From assembly GCF_022230925.1 (NCBI RefSeq), contig NZ_JAKKFH010000023.1, positions 1-64,000 of the forward strand: a DNA stretch of 64,000 bases, read 5' to 3'. The DNA is from Micromonospora alfalfae (GTDB lineage Bacteria > Actinomycetota > Actinomycetes > Mycobacteriales > Micromonosporaceae). Positions within the stretch are counted from its first letter, which is position 1. Each line of letters starts with the position of its first letter. The notes below the pieces were generated by a model. It searched no databases, was not told the DNA's origin, and worked only from the letters and a program-made list of their open reading frames with translations. Of the stretch, positions 40,438 to 46,845 are shown one piece after another. The translations under genes were made by a program, and so were the position numbers.

Positions 40438-40926
40438 TCACTCGGTGACCTTGCGGAGGAACGTCGCGAGAGCGGTCCTGACGCGGTCGATCCGCTCCGG
40501 CAGAGGCAGCGGCTCGGGCGCGGGGGGCCCCGCGTGCTTCTTTCCCCGCAGGTACAGCGAGCAGGCCAGGTCGGAGCACAGGTACGTGCCCACGGAGTCG
40601 CCCTGCCGTCCGCTCGGACCGGCCTTCGGGGCGGTCATCAACGTGACGCCACCGCCGAGGTGGGTGGTCAGGCAGAACGAGCACATGCTGTGCCGCACGC
40701 GCCCCGTCTGGTGGGTCGCGGCGCGCAGCACCACTCCGGCCGGCTTGCCGTCGGTTTCGGCGACCAGGTAGGCCCGCTGCGGCGCGGCGGGATCCCGCCA
40801 GCCGAGAAAGTCGAGGTCGTCCCACTGGCGCATTTCAAGATCGTTTGGAACGGTCAGCCGTTTCGCCTCGCCCCGGCTGCAATTGACGAAGGAGGCGCGG
40901 ATGACGGATTCGGTCAGGACCAACAT
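40438..40926 (-). CDS. FBP-domain (treble-clef zinc finger) protein
   Basis: 162 aa. The C-terminal half has four cysteines spaced CSFC and CSDLAC plus TTH, the zinc finger of the FusB/EF-G-binding family; RGKKHAGP follows. Clinical FusB proteins bind EF-G and rescue it from fusidic acid; actinobacterial members of this family often sit beside a TetR gene, as here. The start is the ATG at 40926, with TAGGCT 7 nt upstream and no Shine-Dalgarno, so it is probably leaderless. It is divergent from the TetR gene with an inverted repeat between them. Confidence 0.85.
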   Translation of the reverse strand: MLVLTESVIRASFVNCSRGEAKRLTVPNDLEMRQWDDLDFLGWRDPAAPQRAYLVAETDGKPAGVVLRAATHQTGRVRHSMCSFCLTTHLGGGVTLMTAPKAGPSGRQGDSVGTYLCSDLACSLYLRGKKHAGPPAPEPLPLPERIDRVRTALATFLRKVTE

Positions 40927-40933
40927 AGGTAGT

Positions 40934-40939
40934 AGCCTA
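40934..40939 (-). promoter_or_regulatory. -10 element of a probable leaderless promoter
   Basis: TAGGCT on the minus strand, 7 nt before the ATG at 40926. TGTTAA 18 nt further upstream may be the -35. Confidence 0.5.
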
Positions 40940-40950
40940 GCCACCCTAGG

Positions 40951-40975
40951 CAAACCATTAACAAAGATAGGTTTG
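40951..40975. promoter_or_regulatory. Inverted repeat between TetR and FBP genes, candidate operator
   Basis: CAAACC (40951-40956) and GGTTTG (40970-40975) with an AT-rich centre overlap the -35 zone of the FBP promoter and lie just upstream of the TetR start. Confidence 0.5.
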
Positions 40976-40986
40976 GAGTGTGGTGG

Positions 40987-41556
40987 ATGGCACGCGCAGG
41001 GGTGACCGTCGAGCGCCTGACGCTGGCCGCGGCCGAGCTGGCCGACGAGGTGGGCGTGGAGAACGTCACTGTTGCCGCGCTCGCCCGCCAGTTCGGGGTG
41101 AAGGACGCCAGCCTGTACTTCCACCTGAAGAACGCACACGAACTGCGGGTCAGGATCGCCCTGCTGGCGCTGGCGGAGCTGGCCGACCGGGTCGCCGCCG
41201 CGCTCGCCGGTCGGGCCGGCAAGGACGCCCTGGTGGCGTTCGCCAACGCGTACCGCGACTACGCGCGAGAGCACCCGGGCCGCTACGCGGCAATGCAGAT
41301 CGACCTCGACCCGGAGACCGCCGCCGCGAGCGCGGGCGTCCGGCACGCCGAGATGACCCGGGCGATTCTGCGCGGCTACCGGCTCTCCGAGCCCGACCAG
41401 ACCGACGCGGTGCGGATGATGCACAGCACCTTCCACGGGTTCGTGAGCCTGGAGAAGACCGGCGGCTTCCGGCACACCCCGCGCCCCACTGACGACTCCT
41501 GGTCGCGCACCCTGGACGCCCTCGACGCCGTCCTCACCAACTGGCCGTCGCGCTGA
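40987..41556 (+). CDS. TetR-family regulator
   Basis: 189 aa. The N-terminal helix-turn-helix is VENVTVAALARQFGVKDASLYFHLKNAHEL. The C-terminal domain has LVAFANAYRDYAREHPGRYAAMQ and HSTFHGFVSLEKTGGF, as in the TetR_C_33/WHG-type group. It probably represses the divergent FBP-domain gene. The ATG at 40987 follows a weak GGAG; a GTG at 40978 is possible. A hairpin follows its stop. Confidence 0.88.
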   Translation: MARAGVTVERLTLAAAELADEVGVENVTVAALARQFGVKDASLYFHLKNAHELRVRIALLALAELADRVAAALAGRAGKDALVAFANAYRDYAREHPGRYAAMQIDLDPETAAASAGVRHAEMTRAILRGYRLSEPDQTDAVRMMHSTFHGFVSLEKTGGFRHTPRPTDDSWSRTLDALDAVLTNWPSR

Positions 41557-41559
41557 CGG

Positions 41560-41588
41560 CCGGGTGGGCAGACGTCTGCCCCACCCGG
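41560..41588. terminator. Bidirectional terminator after TetR
   Basis: CCGGGTGGGCAGAC pairs with GTCTGCCCCACCCGG with one bulge, between convergent stops. Confidence 0.75.
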
Positions 41589-41612
41589 TCGACGCTCAGG
41601 TTCGTGCTCGGA

Positions 41613-42026
41613 TCAGGGCATCGCTGGCGCGCTGACGTTCACCAGCCAGTCGGTTCCGTACCTGTCGGTGCACCTGCCGTAGAGCGCACCCCACGGTGAT
41701 CTCGCGAAGGGCGCCGTCACCGTCCCTCGCTCGGACAGTCGCTCCCAGTAGGTGGTGAGTTCCGCCTGGTCGCCGCCCAGAGTGATCGACGAGCTGCTGC
41801 CGGCCCCGTCGTCGCCCGGCGTCCGGTCGGAGGCCATCAGCACGACCCCGGTCGTGCCGCGGAGCGTCGCGTGCGCGATCAGCTCGTCCCGCGCCGTGTC
41901 GGTCGACCCTCGGAGGTCGCCGAAGGTGGTGATCTCCAGGTTGCCCCCGAACACCGACTGGTAGAACGACATCGCCTCCCGGGCGTTGCCGGTGAAGCTG
42001 AGGTACGGGCTGACCCGGGCGGTCAT
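41613..42026 (-). CDS. VOC/PhnB-like protein
   Basis: 137 aa glyoxalase-fold protein of the PhnB (3-demethylubiquinone-9 methyltransferase-like) type: SPYLSFTGNAREAMSFYQSVFGG, then LIAHATLRG, LMASDRTPG and the ending WGALYGRCTDRYGTDWLVNV. Metal ligands of true glyoxalases are not clear. It overlaps the upstream permease by 4 nt (ATGA), so it is translated with it and controlled by the HxlR divergon. Role unknown; binding of a small ligand is plausible. Confidence 0.85.
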   Translation of the reverse strand: MTARVSPYLSFTGNAREAMSFYQSVFGGNLEITTFGDLRGSTDTARDELIAHATLRGTTGVVLMASDRTPGDDGAGSSSSITLGGDQAELTTYWERLSERGTVTAPFARSPWGALYGRCTDRYGTDWLVNVSAPAMP

Positions 42027-43030
42027 CGTCCCACCTCGGCGGTGAGCGGGCGGTGCTGTGCGGTCCGCTGCCGGAGCAGGACGAGCCCGAGGCCCGCCAG
42101 GAACCAGGTGCCGAGGATGACGAGAGGTGCGACGGTGTGTGCGCCGTCGAAGTAGCCGAAGTTGTTGACCGCGCGCACGGCCGCGCCCGGCGGGAGCTTC
42201 CCCGAGATCGCCTGCGCCCATTCCGGTAGCAGGTCGACCCCGATCGTCGCTCCGCTCGTCGCGTTGCCGATGGTCGTGAGGGTGAGGACGGCGAGAGCGA
42301 TGCCCGCCGGCCCGAGCCAGGCCCCCAGAGCCTTCGTGGTGAAGGCGCTGGCCGCGGAGAGCAGGATGAGCGAGAGCGCGAGTAGCGGGAACGGGGCCGT
42401 GAGTGAGCCGTAGACCGGGCCCGCGACGGTCGCCGCGATCACACCGATCAGGACGGCGAATCCACTCATCGCGTAGAGGCGGTGGCGGAGGCGCACCTTC
42501 GCGGTGGCCGCGGTGAGCCCCTGAGCGAGGACGAACGACGAGAGGGTGACGCCGAACACCACGTAGAAGGCGGACAGCCCGCGACTGTCGTAGGTCGCCA
42601 GCGGCACGATGTCGTTTTCCTGGACGGTCGCCCCCGCCTTTCTGGCGAGGCCGGCCGCGAGCTGACGCGCCGCCCCGCTCTCGCTGAACCCGCTCGCGCC
42701 GGCGTAGTCGAGTGTCAGCGTGGTGGGGGAGGTCGCGCCGAGGACGGCGACGGCGTCACCATGTCGCACCATGGCCTCGCCGTCCGCGACGCTCGCGACC
42801 TCGGTGACGGCCACGGTGTTGCCGAACCCGGCTTGTGCGGTGGCCGCCAGCTGATGGCTGGCCACGGCGATCGGCAGCTGGCTCGGCTGAGGGCTGCGTT
42901 GCAGTCCGACATACACCGCTATGAACGCCGTGCCGATGATCAGCCCGGTGATCACGAGCGTTGTCCAGGCTCGGCGCTGGGTGACGACGGGCGACGTTCC
43001 GTCGGTACGTGGATCGGGTGGCGACGTCAT
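42023..43030 (-). CDS. ABC-2-type/DUF3533-like membrane protein
   Basis: 335 aa. One N-terminal helix (about 20-42) is followed by an extracellular domain of about 130 residues (QLPIAVASHQLAATA to QENDIVPL), then about five membrane helices to the C-terminus. This matches ABC-2 permease or YhgE/SNG1-like exporters without their own ATPase; no ATPase gene is adjacent. Likely an efflux component. GAGGAAG is 5 nt upstream of the ATG. Its promoter appears to lie inside the start of the divergent hxlR gene. Confidence 0.75.
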   Translation of the reverse strand: MTSPPDPRTDGTSPVVTQRRAWTTLVITGLIIGTAFIAVYVGLQRSPQPSQLPIAVASHQLAATAQAGFGNTVAVTEVASVADGEAMVRHGDAVAVLGATSPTTLTLDYAGASGFSESGAARQLAAGLARKAGATVQENDIVPLATYDSRGLSAFYVVFGVTLSSFVLAQGLTAATAKVRLRHRLYAMSGFAVLIGVIAATVAGPVYGSLTAPFPLLALSLILLSAASAFTTKALGAWLGPAGIALAVLTLTTIGNATSGATIGVDLLPEWAQAISGKLPPGAAVRAVNNFGYFDGAHTVAPLVILGTWFLAGLGLVLLRQRTAQHRPLTAEVGR

Positions 43031-43045
43031 GGGTGCTTCCTCGGG

Positions 43046-43051
43046 TAGTGT
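43046..43051 (+). promoter_or_regulatory. -10 element of the leaderless HxlR promoter
   Basis: TAGTGT, 7 nt, ATG at 43059. Confidence 0.5.
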
Positions 43052-43105
43052 GGTTTGAATGTCCAACCAAACGAACCGTAGCACCGACGGTTTGAAAATC
43101 AAACC
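43052..43105. promoter_or_regulatory. Two tandem 17-bp palindromes, candidate HxlR operators
   Basis: The first site GGTTTGAATGTCCAACC (43052-43068) is imperfect and spans the hxlR start codon. The second GGTTTGAAAATCAAACC (43089-43105) is a perfect 7-bp dyad in codons 11-16. Their centres are 37 bp apart, about 3.5 helical turns. The second site overlaps a minus-strand promoter (TTGATT 43097-43102, 16 nt, TACGGT 43075-43080) that would drive the divergent permease. Confidence 0.65.
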
Positions 43106-43529
43106 AGGGCGGGACTCTCTCGCTGTGGCGCTCGACGCGGTCAACGACAGGTGGTCGCTGCACATCGTGCGGGCGCTCGCATTCGGCGCATCGCGGTACA
43201 CCGAGATCCTCAGAGCCGTCGGCGCGCCCAGGGACGTCCTCGCCGCCCGACTGCGGAAACTCGCCGAATCCGGCATCCTCCAGGCCCGTGCCACCGAGAA
43301 CGGCAAGGTCGCGGGGTACGAACTGACCCAGAAGGGCAAGGACCTCGGGCAGGTCATCCTCGTGCTCAAGCGCTGGGGTGACACCTACAGCGAGGACGAC
43401 GTGCCGCGAGTCGACTTCATCCACGACGTCTGCGGCCAGGTCTTCGTCGCCGAGGTGCGCTGCCAGGCATGCGGCAGGCCCCTCCGGTCCGGAGAGCTGT
43501 CCTTCGATCAGGAGTCACCGGCATGCTGA
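43059..43529 (+). CDS. HxlR-family transcriptional regulator
   Basis: 156 aa. The winged helix is in SLAVALDAVNDRWSLHIVRA, YTEILRAVGAPRDVLAARL and LRKLAESGILQ. A C-terminal tail adds VRCQACGRPL and a final Cys, a possible redox or zinc switch. It likely represses the divergent permease-VOC operon and itself through the two palindromes over its start. The ATG has no Shine-Dalgarno and a -10 at TAGTGT. It overlaps the DUF1684 gene by 7 nt. Confidence 0.87.
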   Translation: MSNQTNRSTDGLKIKPGRDSLAVALDAVNDRWSLHIVRALAFGASRYTEILRAVGAPRDVLAARLRKLAESGILQARATENGKVAGYELTQKGKDLGQVILVLKRWGDTYSEDDVPRVDFIHDVCGQVFVAEVRCQACGRPLRSGELSFDQESPAC

Positions 43530-44113
43530 GCGAACTGGAGTTGGCCGACTGGCGGGAGCGGGTGGCCCGGCTGTACCTGTCCGACGTCGACCTGACCGGC
43601 TTCCGCGCCGGCCGCGACGAACTCTTCGCCACCCACCCGCAGAGCCCGATCCCGGTGGCGGAGCGGCCCGGCTTCGCCGGGGTGCGCTACTTCCCGCCCA
43701 ATCCCGAGGCCGTGGTCGAGGCGCCCCTGCGCTCGGCGAGCGGTGAGCTGCGCATCGACACCGGTGGCCCGGACGGGGTGGTCGCGTACCGGCGGGTCGC
43801 GGTGGCCGAGACACCGTGGGGGCCGCTGACCCTGTGGTGGATCGAGGCGTACGGGGGCGGGCTGTTCGTTCCGCTGCGCGACGGCACCTGCGGGCCGGAG
43901 AGCTACGGCGGAGGTCGGTACCTCACCGACACGGTGAAGGGCACCTTCGGCCGGGGCGTCGAGCTCCTGCCCGGCGACCGGGTCCGGCTGGACGCCAACT
44001 ACCTCTACAACCCGAGCTGTGCCTACGATGACCGCTGGGCCTGCCCGCTGGCACCACCGGAGAACCGGGTCGACGTGCCGCTGCGGGCCGGCGAGCTGGC
44101 GTACCACCACTGA
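43523..44113 (+). CDS. DUF1684 protein
   Basis: 196 aa soluble protein with the DUF1684 pattern: ADWRERVARLYL, RAGRDELFATHPQSP, GGGRYLTDTVKG and the strongly conserved ending LYNPSCAYDDRWACPLAPPE. The function of the family is not established. The ATG overlaps the hxlR stop (ATGCTGA), so the two are coupled; it may detoxify or bind the ligand sensed by HxlR (inference). A terminator hairpin follows. Confidence 0.85.
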   Translation: MLSELELADWRERVARLYLSDVDLTGFRAGRDELFATHPQSPIPVAERPGFAGVRYFPPNPEAVVEAPLRSASGELRIDTGGPDGVVAYRRVAVAETPWGPLTLWWIEAYGGGLFVPLRDGTCGPESYGGGRYLTDTVKGTFGRGVELLPGDRVRLDANYLYNPSCAYDDRWACPLAPPENRVDVPLRAGELAYHH

Positions 44114-44117
44114 ACGG

Positions 44118-44149
44118 CCGCCCGCCCCGGGCGCTGCCGGGACGGGCGG
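44118..44149. terminator. Bidirectional terminator after the DUF1684 gene
   Basis: CCGCCCGCCCCGG pairs with CCGGGACGGGCGG (one G-T) between convergent stops. Confidence 0.7.
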
Positions 44150-44160
44150 TCGGTCGTCGC

Positions 44161-44748
44161 TCAGCGGGCGTTCGCCGCCGAGCTGGGCATCTGCATCCGA
44201 CCGAGCAGCTGTCGCGCCTGGTCGGCGAGTTGCGCGTCGACGGTCACCGCGTACTGGCCGGCACGCAGCGAGCTGGCCGAGGTGAAGTCGCGCTGCCCGC
44301 CCGTCATGGCGTGCGCGACAGCGCCGAACACGGCACCCCAGATCGCACCGATGACCAGCCCGACCAGGATCACCGCCAGCCAGTTGCCGACGGTGAAGAT
44401 GCCGAACAACAGGCCGATGAAGAGCCCGAACCAGGCGCCGGTGCCGGCGCCGAGCAGGCCGGCGCGACCGGTGGTCATTCGCCCGAGCACCGTCTCCACC
44501 AGGGTGAGGTTGGTGCCGACGATGGCGCTGTGCTCCACCGGGAAGCGGTTGTCGGCCAGGTAGTCGACGACCCGCTGCGCGGTCGGATAGTCCGGGTACG
44601 AGCCGATCGTCACTGTCGGCGGGCCGGCCTCCGGCCCGTGGCCGTCCCCGGCCGGTGTCGACAGGCGACCGGCCGGCCCGGTTGGAAGCAGGTCGCCACC
44701 CTGTGTGCCGGACCGCCAGGCGGCGGTCGGCCCCGAAGCTGACGTCAT
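44161..44748 (-). CDS. General stress protein-like membrane protein with glycine-zipper hairpin
   Basis: 195 aa. After a polar start (1-45), a YflT/GSP17M-like domain is visible (VTIGSYPDYPTAQRVVDYLAD, FPVEHSAIVG, TLVETV). Inside it sits a Gly-rich hydrophobic hairpin (LLGAGTGAWFGLFIGLLFG, then VGLVIGAIWGAVFGAV). The last part (QYAVTVDAQLADQARQLL) completes the domain. Proteins of this type are induced by osmotic or general stress. GAGGGAGGA is 5 nt upstream of the ATG at 44748. A SigB-type promoter candidate lies at 44776-44800. Confidence 0.8.
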   Translation of the reverse strand: MTSASGPTAAWRSGTQGGDLLPTGPAGRLSTPAGDGHGPEAGPPTVTIGSYPDYPTAQRVVDYLADNRFPVEHSAIVGTNLTLVETVLGRMTTGRAGLLGAGTGAWFGLFIGLLFGIFTVGNWLAVILVGLVIGAIWGAVFGAVAHAMTGGQRDFTSASSLRAGQYAVTVDAQLADQARQLLGRMQMPSSAANAR

Positions 44749-44775
44749 GAGCATCCTCCCTCGTCAGCTCGCCGG

Positions 44776-44800
44776 GTTCCCGTCCAGGCCGACCGGTAAC
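44776..44800 (-). promoter_or_regulatory. SigB/SigF-type promoter candidate of the stress protein gene
   Basis: GTTA, 15 nt, GGGAAC on the minus strand, 27 nt before the ATG at 44748. Confidence 0.5.
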
Positions 44801-44859
44801 GCGGTCTGGACCGTCGGGCGGGAGGGGAATGGGCGCGGACTGCCCGGGTAGGCACTCAG

Positions 44860-46692
44860 GTGGAGAGCGGACAGATCAGCGACTACGGTTTCCTCGCCGA
44901 CGGCCGCACCGCGGCGCTGGTGGACGCCTCGGGCTCGGTGAACTGGTGGTGCCCTGGCCGGTTCGACGCTCCGTCGGTGTTCGGGCGGCTGCTCGACGAC
45001 GGCGCGGGGCACTGGTCGATCCGGCCGGAGGCCGATTTCACCGTCGAACGGAGCTACCTGGAGGACACCCTGGTGTTGCGGACCGTCTTCCGCACCGCGC
45101 AGGGGGAGGTCGCGCTCACCGACGCGCTCGCCTTCGAGCCCGGCTCGCGAGGTCACGACATCGGGATGCACCCACCGCAGGTGCTGGTCCGTAGCGTGCA
45201 GGGACTCTCCGGTGCGGTGCCTATGCGGGTGCACTACCGTCCGCGCTTCGAGTACGGGCGCACCATCGCGTACCTGGTCGAGCGTGAGGACATGCTCGAG
45301 GCCATCGCCGGGGCCGCGCGGCTCACCTTCCGCAGCAGCGTGCGGTTGGCGTGCGGCGACGATGGCGATGCCGCAGCGACGTTCACCGTCCGCGCCGGCA
45401 CGACCCACAACTTCAGTCTCGGGTACGCCCCGACCTACGACGCCCCACTGCCCGAGGTGCCGGACGCCGACCAGACGATCGCCGACACCGTCGCCGGCTG
45501 GCGGTCCTGGACCGACGAGCATCCCTACCAGGGACTCTACGCCGAGGAGGTGCGGCGCAGCGGACTGGTGGTGCAGGGCATGACGTACCGGCCCAGCGGC
45601 GCGGTGGTGGCCTCGGTGACCACCTCGCTGCCCGAGGAGCTCGGCGGGGACCGCAACTACGACTACCGCTACGTCTGGGTGCGCGATTTCAGCCACACCC
45701 TGCGGGCGCTGTGGCGGTCGGCGTGCTTCGACGAGGTGCGGCGACAGTTCGCCTGGTTGGGCCGGGCGATGGGCCGCATCGACGACAGGCCGGTGCCCAT
45801 CATGTACGGGGTGCTGGGGGAGCGGGACCTCACCGAGCATCGGCTGGAGCAGCTCGGCGGTTATCGCGACAGCCCGCCGGTGGTGATCGGCAACGACGCG
45901 TGGCGGCAGCGGCAGAACGACATCTACGGCGCGGCCATGGACGCTGCCTGGCTGATGCGCGACCAGCTGGAACCGTTCGACCCGGAGGTCTACCACCTGC
46001 TCCGGGTGCTCGCCGATCAGGCCGAGCGGGACTGGAAACAGCCGGACGCGGGGATGTGGGAGGAGCGTGGAATCCAACACCACCACGTGTCCTCGAAGGT
46101 GGAGTGCTGGGTAGCGCTGGACCGGGCGGTCCGGTTCGGCGACCAGCTCGGCGGGCCGCAGGACCTGGTCCGCTGGACGGCCGCTCGGGACGAGGTGCGC
46201 GCGGCGGTCCTCAAGCGGGGGTGGAGCGACCGGCTCCAGTCGTACACCGGGATTTTTGATTCCGACGAGCTGGACGCGTCGGTGCTGGTGATGCCGCTGG
46301 TGGGCTTTCTGCGGGCCGATGACCCGCGGATGCGCTCGACGGTCCGCGCGGTGGAGCGGCGACTGTCGCGCGACGGCCTGCTGCGGCGCTGGGACGGCGA
46401 CCCGGCGGGCTTCATCATCTGTTCGTTCTGGCTGGTGAGTTGCCTGGCGTTGGCCGGCGAGCGGGATCGGGCGCACGAGTTGTTTCGCGATCTGGCTGGT
46501 CGGGTCAACGACCTGGGCCTGTTCGCCGAGCAGATCGACCAGCAGACCGGGGAGCAGCTGGGCAACTTCCCGCAGGCGTTCTCGCACATCGGTCTCATCA
46601 ATGCCGCCGGTGTGCTCACCGACGTCGAGCAGGACCCGACGTTGCGCGAGTGCGGGATGCCCCCGGCGCACTTCACCCCGACGCGTCGCTGA
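44860..46692 (+). CDS. Glycoside hydrolase family 15 protein (glucoamylase/trehalase-like)
   Basis: 610 aa, no signal peptide, so cytoplasmic. An N-terminal beta-sandwich (ISDYGFLADGRTAALVD, SVNWWCPGRFDAPSVFG) leads to the alpha/alpha barrel from about 230 (DYRYVWVRDFSHTLRAL). The catalytic acid is the Glu in GMWEERG followed by HHHVSSKVECWVALDRA; the catalytic base is the Glu in LFAEQIDQQTG before GNFPQAFSHIGL. Substrates in this clade include trehalose, dextrins and maltose. Mycobacterial trehalase is of this type, so osmolyte turnover is possible. The GTG start has no clear Shine-Dalgarno. Confidence 0.9.
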   Translation: MESGQISDYGFLADGRTAALVDASGSVNWWCPGRFDAPSVFGRLLDDGAGHWSIRPEADFTVERSYLEDTLVLRTVFRTAQGEVALTDALAFEPGSRGHDIGMHPPQVLVRSVQGLSGAVPMRVHYRPRFEYGRTIAYLVEREDMLEAIAGAARLTFRSSVRLACGDDGDAAATFTVRAGTTHNFSLGYAPTYDAPLPEVPDADQTIADTVAGWRSWTDEHPYQGLYAEEVRRSGLVVQGMTYRPSGAVVASVTTSLPEELGGDRNYDYRYVWVRDFSHTLRALWRSACFDEVRRQFAWLGRAMGRIDDRPVPIMYGVLGERDLTEHRLEQLGGYRDSPPVVIGNDAWRQRQNDIYGAAMDAAWLMRDQLEPFDPEVYHLLRVLADQAERDWKQPDAGMWEERGIQHHHVSSKVECWVALDRAVRFGDQLGGPQDLVRWTAARDEVRAAVLKRGWSDRLQSYTGIFDSDELDASVLVMPLVGFLRADDPRMRSTVRAVERRLSRDGLLRRWDGDPAGFIICSFWLVSCLALAGERDRAHELFRDLAGRVNDLGLFAEQIDQQTGEQLGNFPQAFSHIGLINAAGVLTDVEQDPTLRECGMPPAHFTPTRR

Positions 46693-46713
46693 GGCCGGAC
46701 TTTTGTGTAAATC

Positions 46714-46764
46714 TTGACAACTTTCGATCCGACGACGCGAAGTTCTATCGCTTTCCAGTGAAAG
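46714..46764 (+). promoter_or_regulatory. Promoter/operator region of the sugar dehydrogenase gene
   Basis: TTGACA at 46714-46719 lies in an AT-rich patch. CTTTC-CAGT-GAAAG (46751-46764) forms a dyad of the kind bound by LacI-type sugar regulators, and AACTTTCG/CGCGAAGTT flanks the spacer. A clear -10 was not found. Confidence 0.4.
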
Positions 46765-46845
46765 ACGTTAATGTCCGGGACACCCTGCGGTGCTCCTCCA
46801 GTCGGCGGGAGCGGCACCGAGATCCCCCGGACAGCTGGAGGTCTC

